Assembly: GCA_038380795.1 (NCBI GenBank)
Contig: CM076266.1
Coordinates: forward strand, 32,872,145-32,936,144
Origin: Pyrocephalus nanus
Taxonomy: Eukaryota; Chordata; Aves; Passeriformes; Tyrannidae
Length of the DNA stretch: 64,000 nucleotides
Direction: 5' to 3'
Numbering within the stretch: the first letter of the stretch is position 1; each line of letters starts with the position of its first letter. Positions 40,928 to 52,640 of the stretch are shown here, one piece after another. Made by a program: the position numbers and the translations under genes. The notes under the pieces are model-generated. The model saw nothing but the letters and a program-made list of their open reading frames with translations, was not told where the DNA came from and searched no databases.

Positions 40928-40948
40928 AAAAAAAAAAAAAAAAAAAAA
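40928..40948. repeat. A21 homopolymer
   Basis: Twenty-one A in a row, the second longest homopolymer in the window. No retroposon body is recognised upstream. Confidence 0.9.
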
Positions 40949-43900
40949 GACAGGGTAGCTTACAACTCCACTTTTTCTGCCATTGCCTTGAAATACATAT
41001 TAGGCTTAATGTGGAAGAGAGGAAGATATAGAATAAAACTCACTTTTCTGTCAGTATAAGCAGTATATTGATTTGGTTAAAAAGACAGCATAGAAAGTCC
41101 TTAACTGCAGCATAGCAGTGAAATACACAGGATAATGCCACATGCAATACGCAAATCCCTAAAGAAAGACTTCCTGCATTCCTTTTTAAGTTTGTTTAAG
41201 CTTACTTCCTTCAAAGATTTTCCCCCTTTCAGGAGAAGGTCAAGGCGTTGCTTTCATACTTCTCCCTGAGCAGAAAAGAAGATGGAACATCTACAAAATT
41301 GCCAGTATTGCTTAGATGAGCACAAAATCTTGCTCTGTGGCCCAGAGCTGCTGTCATCTTTGCCATCCATGGCAAAGGACAGCATATAAGTTCTTACACA
41401 AGTTCAGAGTAGTCTATGGCTCACACATATTGCTGCTGTTTCTTTGTCCTGTTCTACTCTTCTCTTCTCCCAGTTGTCTTGCAATTCTGTCTGAAAGGAA
41501 AAAGTCCTCCTAAGGGTCATTCAAGACACCTGAACTGGAACTGGTGCCACTAACAAGTTTCCAACGTCTTTCCCCAGGGGACTTGAGGTCTTTCCAAGTG
41601 ACCACTCAACCCCTAGACATCACTGGCATGTATCAGATTAATACCATTTCTGAGTATGTGTCAACTCAAATAGGACCTTAATGTGACTACATGAATCATT
41701 TTACCTGTGTCAAAAGGTTATTTCCTATCGGATGCTCTTTGGTATCTGTGTGTACCTTGTGGTAGAGATGAGGCTGATTAACTCCTCTGCAAAAGGTGCT
41801 GTGAGGTAAGGTAAGTCCTCATGACTCCAGTGATGCACAGCAACTGGGGGGACCTCAGAGGAACATGCCTGTGTGTGGAAGCTCCAAAGCTGTAAGTGAT
41901 TTCTGCACATAGATGAGCAAGTAAACCTCCCACAGAGACCCAACAGGGAGCCTGAAGAACTTGTCTGAGGGCAAAACTCAATCCTACCCTTACAGCTCAA
42001 ATTAAAAGATAACAAAAATCCTCTCCACATATAGTCACATGACATGCAGCTAATGTTGCATGATGAAATAGCACAACTCACTGTTTCCTTGGCCTTCTTG
42101 CTAGAAGAGCAACAAAATTAACATTTAGCTTAAGGTAATGCTTTTTGTCTTATTTTTAAGTGGTAAATAAACCTTGTTTGGCAAAAGCATTTCAGGACCC
42201 TCAGTGACACAGAATCCCTTCAATGGCAGAGCCTCAGTAACAGGCATGTTTGGTCAGAGATGTGCCCTGGGCTCCTGTTGTGGCAGGCAGTTTCAACAGG
42301 TTTTGTCCCCAGCATACACTTTAGTGGGAACCCAAAAGCAACACTAATACAGGCAAAAACAATTAACCAAGGTTGTAATATCTCAGCTCCTAGCTGCAGC
42401 ACACAAGGTAAAACGTGACTATGCAACCCCTGAAAAGAAAAGCAGTGCACTGTCCAGTCTGCCTGAACTGCCACGCAGCTGCTGCCGCTCACCCCGTGCA
42501 GCATCATCGCTCCCCGGGAAATACCAGCAGGAAATACCTGACAGCAACCAACACATGGCACAACTGTGTGAGCTCACCATAGCTAACCCTACGCACAGAA
42601 ATGAGAGGGAGAAAATACTGCAAGATGTTTGTTCCTGTTACTCCTCAATAGCTGTTCGAGGTTTTAACCCAAATTTTCCCGATCAAGCCTTAATAACAAC
42701 ACGGTTATTTACTACAGTAGATGTTTTCATAGCATATCATCTCCTTTTAAAGAAAACAAAACAAAAAAAAAAAAAAACTGTCCAAGGAGTTCATCCTGAA
42801 AAAATAAACTCCTGTAATTCACACAGAGCAGATTCCACTATGAAAACATTCTTGTTCTCTTCAGGAATGCGAAACTGTTTAACTCCATCTACTCACTGGG
42901 TTCCACAGCCTGGAAAAGACCCGGCTGGGTTTTGTATTTGTAGACCAAGCTCAACATCCCACCAGCCTCAACTAAGGCCATATAGGAAAGGGAACCAATA
43001 AGGAGTGTTGAAACTCTTCTTTGTTCTCTGAACCTGCGAGGGATTTTTTTAACCATGCATGCTGCATTATTCAGGTTTTACTTGCCTCATCTGAGCGTGG
43101 TGAGAAGTGCACTGGTCTGAGAGGAGATGTCCACAAATGCAAAGGCAAAAATGGCAGCAAATGCTGAGTGGGAGGATCTGGGAAAGTGCTGCGTGTAACT
43201 TTACAAAATCTTATTGATTTTGTCAGGTGGTTGCTTAAATAATTAGAGCATCAGCAAGTGCATCTACTGATGAGCTGAAAGCAGGGTGGGTTCTTACTTG
43301 GGCAAGCTGAGTTTAGAGCAACAACACTCCCTGCAAGTCTGTCCCTCTGTGGCTGATAAGTGCTGGAGCAGGAGAACTATCAGGACAAGGTGCTGGAAGA
43401 GGTGTGATCCCTTTCTGCAGAAACTGGAGAGGAAAGGTAGTTCTTGGCAGCATGCGAACAGTGCTAGTGGTTGAGGGGAGACCACAGTGAGCTATGGCAG
43501 CAGCCTGTGGACCTGCAGCACCAGCTGCAGCAAAGACAGACAAAGCATGAGGTGTCCACAGGGCACTGCACTCCAGATGTTCTACAAATAATCGTTCATA
43601 ATGCCTTCAGTAGGAAGATGTTGGCAACTGAGTTATAGGTGCAAAGGGAAAGGAATAAAAATGAATGAGGTAACAGAGGCATCAGTGTGCCTACAGAACA
43701 TCCCTGCAGAGCCGACTCAGTGACACTATTTCATTTCACAAAAACAGGTGGTTTTTACGTGTTGAGAGGAACAAAACCAACCTGAAAATAAGACAATAAT
43801 CATCACATTTATATATGTTGTGCACACACAGATAGGTGTTCTAAACAACAAAGAATGCATACTCACACGTCATTGCACATATATAAATAAACCATGCAAG

Positions 43901-44414
43901 TATGCTAAGGAAAATTGAGCACTTGCCTGGAATATTCTGTATCATCACAGGCAGTCAAATGCATGTTTTGTAACAAAAAGTTTCTGTAAGACACCATGTA
44001 AGTTGCTGGATAAATCTTACTCAATTTCAGAAGGCTGGATGTACACAACACAGCTTCACAAGGATCCATAATATCTTAAAGAAATGATCTCATATTTAAT
44101 GCAAACAATAAGCCAGTACATTTATTTTCATTATTTTATACTGATTCCACACAGTATAAAATTCTTTCTGTTCCAGGGAATTTTACATCTAAGCACTGTA
44201 TCCACATTCAGATACAAGAAGATGTTCCTCATCCTTTGACAAATCTTGAGGCCCTAAAAGGTCTCTTGCATCAGAAAAGGAAATGTCTACTTTATTTCTT
44301 TATGTCTATTTTTTAAATTGTACTCATCCAGAAGAATAAGTGTCGAACGCATTCAACAAATCATACTAACAGGAAAATTTTGTTACAAAATATAAAGACA
44401 TGGGGTTTTTTTTT

Positions 44415-44460
44415 AATAGATAGATATATATGGGTATATATGTTTCTGGAGATATATATG
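44415..44460. repeat. TA-rich simple repeat
   Basis: Interrupted TAGA/TATA units (TAGATAGATATATA and later TATATATG). AT-rich simple sequence with no apparent function. Confidence 0.7.
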
Positions 44461-45665
44461 TGCTTAAGCTGTCACTGATCACTAAGCAGGGATTTAATAC
44501 AATTTTCCTAAGGCAGGATCTTGTTCCTATTTTAAAATCATAGTTATGTGCAGAGGCAGTTACAGACCTTTTAATTTATTCTGCAGGCACTTACCAAGAT
44601 TTGCAAAATATACACAAAAAAGCACAAAGAAAGCTAAAAGAAGAGAAAGTATCTGGCCTAATTTCAGCATCTAGAAGTTAGATATCTAGTTCAGTGCTAG
44701 TCAATCAATGCTTAGAGTTAAGTAGGTATTTGTAAGGGTACCTCAGCATCACCCTGTCTAGACAGGCACTCTGGAAGTGCTTGTTCACTGCCTGTCAAGG
44801 GGGCTTACAGTAATGAATTACTGTATAAGTTTTAGAGATGTCTAAAACTGGGTGAGATAAATCCAGACATCCACATATGCCTTTGCAGAGGTGCAGAAAA
44901 GGCTCTTTTTAACCCATGAGACCTGTACACCATGTTTGAGGGCCACCACCACCTTTCTGTGACGTGATGCCCACAGCTCCCAGGCCATCACTAGGCCCAT
45001 CTCCTACTCCTGCAATGCTACAGCCGAGGCCTGAATACACATCAGATGTGCACCATTAGCAATGATGTTTCCTGCATTTGCAGCACATAAATTTGTTCCT
45101 TTAACAGCTCTTGCTATTTTCCGTCATTTGGCTGGCGCTCGGTGATGTAACCCACTGTGAATGAAAGAACCCCCTTTTTCCCCAGCCTCAACAATGTGCC
45201 TATTTGTGAGCAAAGCCACTGCTTTCCCCCGCGGATCTGGTTAGTAGTGATATTTTATTTAAAATTCTTGTGGAAGCTTATGGGCTGAAGTAACCGTGAT
45301 GTGAAAACCAGATGTCCATGGCAGAGGAAAGACTCAAAGGGCTTTCAGAAACAAGGAGAGTCATAATTTGGCATCAGAGACTGAGTTATTCTTCTCCTCA
45401 GTGGGTCCTGGTGATGGGCAGGGTGCTGTGCAGTTGAATGCAGGGACAGATGCATAAAGCACATCTGCGCTCTCACTGTGCTCAAACACAGGGGGAAATG
45501 GGGTGAGCTGGGGCTCATGGTTGGACCCCACTCTCCCTGCAGTCAGCCACATTCCAGCACTGCCACCTTGCTCGTGCTCATGAGCCTCATCCCAGGTGTG
45601 AATAGAGGCACAGCCAGCATGGCAGTGACTCCGGGCATCATCCTGCATCAGCTTATGTGCCTTTA

Positions 45666-45740
45666 GTCACCACGTTGTAGATGTCACCACGTGGTGACAG
45701 CAGCTGTAATGGACCACAAAGCCATTGTGGTGCTTCATTA
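45666..45740. promoter_or_regulatory. E-box palindrome with a following imperfect hairpin
   Basis: GTCACCACGTGGTGAC (45683-45698) is a perfect 16-bp palindrome whose centre CACGTG is the E-box bound by USF, MITF/TFE and MYC-class bHLH factors. A near-copy of its left half (GTCACCACGTTG) lies at 45666-45677. Ten bases on, CCACAA (45714-45719) pairs with TTGTGG (45725-45730), and TAATG/CATTA extends the stem outside an internal loop. A CAGCTG E-box lies between the two. The cluster could be a bHLH-bound element or simply two palindromes formed by mutation. Function is inferred from motifs only. Confidence 0.4.
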
Positions 45741-47655
45741 CCCCACCGGGGGCTTGAGCTGCAACACAACCACACACAAGCAGGCAACGGGATGCTGCTC
45801 CAACAGGCTTAGTCTTAGGAGCTTTTTAGGTACCTTTGTGCAAGCCTACCTAGGCCGCTAAAATATCCCATGCTGTCATACATATACTACAGTGATACTG
45901 AGAAGACCTTAAGCTTGGAGTCAACGAGGAGCCAACGTGCTCTCCAACTACTTTTCATGTTCCAAACATACACCTTACTATCTGGAAGTTTAAGGCAGCA
46001 AGGAAACTTTGATGGCAGGCTTCAGTAAAGTAGCATCACTCACTTTGTTGCCTCCAAAATTGTTAAGAATAATTGAAAGCCCAAAAGACTAGAAATAGCC
46101 AGGTCCTGCACCAAAGCAGGAGATCAGCCCACCACAGCTATTGATACAACTTATGCTTCCATTAAAAACACAGCTGCAGCTAGTTTAGGATTTTCTGAGT
46201 GCGCTGGTATGACTGATCTACTTAAAACCCTGACTAAGATGTAAGAAATTAAAAACTAAAAATGGCTCAGCTATAAAACAGGATCCAATTACATGTCAAA
46301 GACAGCCTGAACGTTTTTGGATACATAAAAATTTTGAAGATGTGTTTTTGCAACTGTAGGTGCTTCAGTTTTTGCCAAAATAATTTTGAATTGTTTAAAA
46401 GTCTCCCTGCATGCCTGCCAAAGGATGTGTTCACTGACAGGAAAAGCTAGTAATAGATGACAAAATAGCAACAAACTCCTTCCCACTCAAAATGCTGGTA
46501 AGGTCTTGTTTAAATGGAGAGATGACTTGCTTGCAAGTGCTGTAACAGAACTACTGTACTTTGATAATGTTTATTTTAATACTTTAAGCTGTAATTATAT
46601 CAATAGGAGTTCTTAATTTATTTTTACTGTGGATATAATGAATGCAAATATACCTTTTTAATAGTTTCTGTCTTTCAGCTTTACCCAAGCACTATTAAGA
46701 AAATGGATGTGTAGTTATTCCAGGATAGCATCCTCAAAACATATTATTTTTTTTTCCTCTCTCCAGTACATAACAAAATGTGGTTTTTACTACAAATTAT
46801 TATAGGCAAACTGCTGGAAGCTAGTCTTTTACAACCTGCTGTCCTATTTTGATTGTAGGAAAATGTGAAAATACTACAGTACACAATCATCTGTGTTCCT
46901 TTAACAGTTTCAGTTATGCATTTTAAAACAGCATCCCTGTTTTTTGTATTTTTTGTCATAATTTTAGCTTTGTTTATTTTTTAGCTTTGTTTATTAATCT
47001 TATTTTTCAAGACATGATCTAATGGACAGATTAAATTTCAAGTATTCTGTCTGCATTATGACTCCTATGAATTTTCCGTCTTGCTAATAAAAAATTCTTC
47101 CTTTCTGAGGTCAAAGAGTTAAAAGAGTTGAGGCTAAACCCCAGGAATTCAAGGGTTTAAGTTGGGACACTGCTGGCTGTGACTGTCCAAAAGCAAACAT
47201 TGCTGGTGACACTGAGGCAAGCTGAACACCCACTCACAGCAATACTCCCCGTGGTATCACCCCTTATGACGTTCATCAATCTCCCTGACATTTAGTAGAA
47301 GACAATACTACCAAACCTGGATGTAAACAGAATCAAGGTGCATACAAAGGTGTAATTTGTATTTGCCTTCAAATAAGATAAAAATAAAGAGCTGAATAAT
47401 ACATCCTATAGGTACATGTGGTACAACCAGCAAAGATGCACTTCAGCGTGAACCCGTGCAAACCAGACCCTGGTGTGTTATTGCTTTCCACCTTTAAAAC
47501 CACCTTATAACGCCCACCCTAAAATGGATACTTTTAAATTCAACCACAATAAATACTGATTTAATGTCTGTAACAAAACCAGAAACACACAGACACAGCA
47601 CACAGCCTCCAGCAGGCAGGGATGTGCTCTGTATTTCACTGTAAGGAGGGCCCTT
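45741..47655. other. Noncoding stretch
   Basis: No gene was recognised. It contains the 17-bp-period duplication at 46964-46995. Confidence 0.5.
46964..46995. repeat. 17-bp-period duplication
   Basis: TTAGCTTTGTTTATT occurs at 46964-46978 and again, identically, at 46981-46995 in a T-rich strip. Local tandem duplication. Confidence 0.85.
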
Positions 47656-48125
47656 CTTTAATAAGAGCTTCATCCGATCACTGTCATTGTTCTGGATAAT
47701 GGATTACCTACACATACATTTTCAAGTGTAATGACACTCTTGCTTATTAAAGACCTCTCAGCTGAAGGGGCAGAATATTATGAACTGGCCAATCCATTCA
47801 TTTCCTTGAATATGTTATTCAGTATTTTATGCTAAACCAGCAATACACCATCCATTTTAGTACAATGATCCTTATGTTCAATAAAACCGAAGTGCTGGAT
47901 CATAAATCATTATAGTCATTTATTTTACATTAGACACATTAGCCACTATATTCCATAATCTATTACAATAAGGTGGATTTAAATGTACCCCAAGGAACTA
48001 CAATAATAACTTGAGAACCAAATATAGCAATTATGGATAAAATATGCTTAACCTAAAACTGCACTAGCTGCATAGACTGCTGTGAACTTTAAATAAAATT
48101 TAGGGAGGATGATAACTGTCCTGGA
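47656..48125. promoter_or_regulatory. Candidate conserved noncoding element
   Basis: A repeat-free AT-rich block dense in motifs: GGATAATGGATTACC (paired bicoid-class homeodomain sites, about 47694-47708), CATTGTTCTGG (SOX-like), GGATCATAAATCATTATAG, GGTGGATTTAAATGTACC and several AATAAA/ATTA cores. No frame is open across it. It resembles a deeply conserved enhancer, but this cannot be proved without alignment. Confidence 0.3.
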
Positions 48126-50130
48126 ATAAACAAGTCACAGAGGAAAATCAGAACCTTCTCTCTATACTTCTGATAGTTTACAGTACCCTATGTATAGAGG
48201 AGCGGATGTTTTTCTTATAAACCAGTGTCTACTAAAATATTATTATTCCATTATTACTGGTTACGTTATCTTCCCATCATGTGAAAATTTCCTACGTTTT
48301 CCTGGTGTATTACACTCTATTATGTTTTTTAAATAGTGCTCCTTCATGCTAGCTGTCTGATTAACCTGTTTGGATCCCTTGTATGTTCTTCAGACTCACT
48401 CCAACCATTTGTAACAGTTTTGGTAAATTTTCCATAACGTGTTTAGGCCTTTCTTGTGCTCTTTCAGCTTTAGACTCAGTGAAAACAAAGGGCAAACCTG
48501 TTTGTCTCCTCCAGACGCAACGTCTCTGCACAGTCCCACAAATGGGGCTATTGGAAACTTTTGGCCCTAGACCAAGAAGCAATCTCAAACTCTTGTGAAC
48601 ACAGTTTAGCAGAACTAGTGCTCTGCCAAATATTAAAAACAACCACATGGTAAAGAAAGCAGGGAGGACCCAACACTTCAGACCACTGGGATTCCAGAAG
48701 ATGCCTGTTGCCAGCCTGGTGCAGAGGAGAACAAGGATTGAGGGCTATCAGGCATTGCCTGCATGAAGAACTGATGTACATCATGCCCAAACTTCACATG
48801 TGCTGCTTTGTATTTATAAAACCATGTTGCTTTGTGCATAAATTTCATGGTCCTTGAGATATTTTTCTGGGTATATTACCTGGTTTTTTATTTCCCTGGA
48901 ACAGAAATTACACTTAAGAACGAAATGCTCACTACTACTGGAGTAGCTGCTCTTACCTATTACTCTTAATTCTCTATTATCCCTGATTTTTCTGTGTTGC
49001 TTCCAAAATAACTTCTGTTAACTTACACTTCCTAAATAATTTTCTAAGGGGTGTATTAGCTGGATCTGCAGCTATGTACATTGGATGTTCTTTTTTCCAA
49101 TTGTTCTGTGAGCTTTAACTAGAGCTCTATCTAGACCACTTTCTTTACTTCCTTTTTTTCCCCCACCATGGAGGGCAAATATTAAGACTGGATATTGAGT
49201 GTAGCTCCTCAGGCAGTTTCTAAAAGTAATTGTGCAAGTCCAGCTGGAGGCTGAGAGGCAAACTGCTGCTGCCCTAGGTGCACTTCTGCTGCCTGCCCTG
49301 CACCTACACAGACTTCAGTCTCCAGCTGCCATTCCAGCACCTCTCATGCGACTTTATATAGGCAAGAGAAAATGTCCGTGTTATTCATTACAAATTCAAA
49401 ACAAAATTTTGCTTTGGCTCAAAATCATTAAATATATTCAGACAAATACGGGCATTTGAACCAAAGTAAGGCAGGAGCTTGCTTTTTCAGTGTTTTCATA
49501 TTTTCCTTACTGGTACCAGAGCCACAGTGATGAAGGGTGTGCTGAATGCAAGAAACCTCAGCCCTGGTTTAAATGTTCTTCCTAATTCCTCTTGAATGTG
49601 AGATGACCTGTTTGTTTTTATTCTGGAGTTTCTGACTGAGGAGAGCTGCTGTGGTGCCACCAAGAAGGGAACAATGCACTCAGCTCTGTGTGTTTTGGGA
49701 GAGAAAGTAAATATTTTGTACAATGTCCATTGTTGAACAAATAACTTTCTTTTTGATAAATAAGCACCAAAAATCTGTATATATCATGAGAAGAATTCAA
49801 ATCTCTGTGATAACCTTTCGCCACAGGCATCCAGCAGAACTCTGTAACAAGCAGCTGAGAAAGGCAGGAGCTTTCCCAGCCTGCTTTGGCCTTGCATTGC
49901 TCCCTATGACTCTCACGTTCACTCACAAGTGTGATATAGGAACAGAAGGGAGACACGAGAGGTGTGTATCTAACCAAGTCACTATAAATTTTTGTCTGAA
50001 GCAGGACAGAGCCTCATAGGCAAGCTGCAGATGAACCTCAATTCCTGCTTGCTTCACGTCCTGGGCTGTGCTCTACCCCTCCACCAGCAATACGGGCAGC
50101 GAGCCACCTCTATCTGACATTTCCAAAGGG
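48126..50130. other. Noncoding stretch
   Basis: No gene or mobile element was recognised. Overlapping frames up to 119 codons on both strands look random. Confidence 0.5.
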
Positions 50131-50134
50131 GAAA

Positions 50135-50167
50135 TGGCACCATACTTTTTTCCAAAGTATGGTGCCA
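50135..50167. repeat. Perfect 14-bp inverted repeat
   Basis: TGGCACCATACTTT (50135-50148) and AAAGTATGGTGCCA (50154-50167) are exact reverse complements with a 5-base pyrimidine spacer. The arms have mixed composition, so chance is less likely than for an AT-only hairpin. As DNA it could extrude a cruciform and as RNA it would form a stable short hairpin, too short for a typical microRNA precursor. It may have arisen by a template-switch mutation. Confidence 0.85.
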
Positions 50168-50169
50168 AA

Positions 50170-50995
50170 AAGAAAAGCAGTGCACGAACTCTGATCACTC
50201 AGGAGTTATGGCAGCCACTGAAGAGTCCTGCCAAGAAAAACTTTGCTCTGGTATATTTACAGAGCACAGACTGATCAAGTGGGGCTCTCCTGCCTTCTGG
50301 GTCCTCCCTGAGAGAACAAATGGAAGAGGGAGATGAAAGCAACAGTGACAAAACCAGGTGGCATGGCACACTTTGACCAAAGGCAGACAAAGTGTGTGTT
50401 GTACTCAGGGGTGAGCGCTGCCCAAAATGGGTGGGGCCAGGACAGCTCAGCAACCTGGTGGCCACCATGGCACATTAGATGGGAATGTGCCACCCAGTAA
50501 AGGCCAGTCTCACGCCCCGCCAGCCCTGCCTTAGGCCATGCAGGCACTGTCCCGCTGCTGCCATGGATCTGCAGTACAATGCTGACTGCAAACAGGAGAG
50601 GAGCCTGCCCACGGTGAGGCATGCAAAGGCTCTCCCTGAGATGCTATGGCACAGCTGGCACCAGGAAAGGGCTCCCACTTTCAACTGCATAAAGACAAGT
50701 CAAACTGTTTAGTGAGACAGAGTGCTCACAAAAGGCAAGTACAGATCTTGCTTATGCATAAAATGTTGTATACTTTAAAACAGAGACAGAAGCCCTTAAA
50801 GTATTTGTTAAGTTCTCTCAAAAGTCAGCCCTGGAAGTTGCGATGCCTGAACAGCCCAGCCCACTCCCAGAGCATTGGGTACTGCCCCTTCCCTGCACAG
50901 GGAGAAGGTCTCCCTGCTAGCGTGAATGACCCACAGCCAACAGACCAGTTTTCCCGACCCTAGAAGGTCCCACAGGGACTCTAACCAGCCTGCCA
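50170..50995. other. GC-raised noncoding stretch
   Basis: GC is moderately raised and several frames are open on both strands (up to 115 codons), overlapping one another. No family motif or splice structure was seen. The minus-strand 280-codon frame (50808-51650) begins to overlap here. It is discussed as an observation and not called as a gene because it is Trp/Cys/Arg-rich and crosses enhancer-like DNA. Confidence 0.45.
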
Positions 50996-51330
50996 GACCA
51001 TGCCAGAGGCTGAAGTGAGGCAGCTCTCCCAGAGGACACCCCTGCCAGCACTCAGGGCGCCGAGGCCCTTCCCGCCGCCACCCCAGCAAAGCAGCTGGCC
51101 GCCTGAATTCCAACAGCCGCTTCCTGCCAGCGCAGCTGGCAAACAAACCTGTGGAAAAGTAAATACGTTTATCACGCAGATTTCCTCTGCCCCTTTTTAA
51201 ATAAGGAAGGGTTTGATTGCTTTCCTGAGTCAGACCCGTAGCACGCCGAAGCCATATCATTGATAAATATGTGCTCCCATGCCCATTCCAGTGACTACAG
51301 CCACGGGTGATAGAGGGTTGTGTGGTTTCA
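50996..51330. promoter_or_regulatory. Candidate enhancer with MEF2-like and AP-1 motifs
   Basis: A CpG-containing block (GGGCGCCGAGG; CCGCCGCC) passes into GCAAACAAACCTGTGG, TACGTTTATCACGC, TTTTTAAATAAGG (MEF2-like), GGGTTTGATTGC, CCTGAGTCAGAC (AP-1 TGAGTCA at about 51226) and CATTGATAAATATG. Mixed CpG and AT-rich motif blocks without repeats are typical of developmental enhancers. The longest open frame of the window crosses it on the minus strand, which could itself be a side effect of sequence constraint. Confidence 0.35.
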
Positions 51331-52019
51331 GGATAAAATGCAAAAAAGCCCCTCTGTGAAGGAGCATTCCCACCAGAAGCCAGCATTAGGTATAATGTGG
51401 ACCAGCCTGCGTGAGCAAAAAGGTCGGCACAGCACAGTGAGATGAACGTGTCCCTCAAGCAGTCTTGCTGAAGCCAGCAGATATGCAGCAGCTTCCTATT
51501 GACATGTCTTCCCCTCACAGATATGAAGGCCTCTTGAAAAAAACTGAAGTGAAATTTAGCCCTGTTAGCAGCAGGAAATAGCCAGCAGTTTGAAATCACC
51601 TGAGCCAGGGATTTGGCCTTAAATTTTCCAATCTGACGGTAGCATGGCATCAGTACCTTTAAAGTCTCTATTAAGAAGAGGTAAAAACAGTTGGAGAAGT
51701 CAGGGTCATCTCTGGGAATTTATACGAGAAATGTTTGCTGTACTGCAGATCAAAATAGCATTTTGACTCATTGATCCCCTGAATGCCATAAAATCTGAAG
51801 CAAGATCCTTGTGCTTAGCGGTGGGAAAAATGAGTTTCTTTGGCCTCCTATCATAACATAACGAATGAGTAAAATAAAGAAAAACAAAGGAAAAGAAAAG
51901 AGATATAAAGCTCTAGATGATGGCAAAGACAAGCAAGCAATTAAAAAAGATAAATGGACTTCAATTTACAAAACACACCCTAAACCTCTGCCTCAGTAGC
52001 ATGTTTATCTCTTAATCAA

Positions 52020-52250
52020 GTCTTATTACAATCGCATGCAAATGCCAGGATGGCAGGACATTCCTTCAAACTATGTTTTCATTAAAGATTCTGCTTTTTC
52101 TAGAATAATAGTAAATGACACGTGAACTTCATATGAACTATAGGTCATGAAAGGATTTAGTATTGGCATTTTTAATCTAAAAAGTCTGTGCCAGAAAATC
52201 AATATGTTTCAGTCGCAGCATTCGAATGCAATTTTCTTCACGTAACAGGG
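52020..52250. promoter_or_regulatory. Candidate regulatory block with octamer and 12-bp palindrome
   Basis: An exact octamer ATGCAAAT (52037-52044, POU-factor site) and the perfect 12-bp palindrome GCATTCGAATGC (52218-52229), together with GTAAATGACACGTGAAC, AGGTCATGAAAGG and TTTAATC motifs, lie in repeat-free DNA. Binding is inferred from motifs only. Confidence 0.3.
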
Positions 52251-52305
52251 TTCTTTCTTTCACTCCTCCTTTCTCTCCCTCTCTTTTTCTCTCTTCCTCT
52301 TCTTT
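52251..52305 (+). repeat. Polypyrimidine tract
   Basis: About 55 bases are almost purely C and T, broken by a single A near 52262. Such tracts can form triplex DNA with mirror symmetry, or serve as a GA-binding site on the other strand. It separates two motif-dense blocks. It is not followed by a convincing AG acceptor and frame, so it is not called as a splice site. Confidence 0.85.
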
Positions 52306-52640
52306 AAAAATAATGAATAATTCCCAGTTTTTCTATGAAACAAGCAGGCACATTAGAAGGCAACGACATCAATAATGCGTTACATGTAAACAGAAAATGA
52401 ACAAAAAAATCATTCAAGGCCCCTTTCAAACTGGCATGCTTTTCATCAGCGCTATTACAGGTTCCATTCACATTATCGGATTGAACCACGCTGCATAACC
52501 AAGGTGCTGACAAGCCTTGATTACCCAATAACTCCTGTATTCCTTTCAGGCAGGTTCACCGAGAGGACAGGAATGCGCGGCCTTCCTGTGGGGCAGGCTG
52601 CTTTCCAGCCAGACCAAGTCAATGAAACCCAACGCCCTCC
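52306..52640. promoter_or_regulatory. Candidate conserved noncoding element
   Basis: A motif-dense, repeat-free block: ATGTAAACAG (forkhead), CATTCAAGGCCCC, CATCAGCGCTATTACAGG, CATTATCGGATTGAACC, CTTGATTACCCAATAA and several CpGs kept in AT-rich DNA (GCGTTAC, TATCGGATT, CACGCTG, GTTCACCGAG, ATGCGCGGCC). Retained CpGs outside an island suggest low methylation or selection. No frame spans it. Confidence 0.35.

Larger units (their letters stand above)
35951..45660. other. Long noncoding stretch
   Basis: No gene or mobile element was recognised in about 9.7 kb. Frames reach 148 codons (42555-43001, +) but include a lysine run made by an A15 homopolymer and have no family motif. Simple structures are a 7-bp tandem (37719-37746), A21 (40928-40948), A15 (42763-42777) and a TATA-rich strip (44415-44460). 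Confidence 0.5.

Noticed and set aside
42555..43001. 148-codon + frame
   Set aside because: Includes a lysine run coded by an A15 homopolymer and has no domain or splice support.
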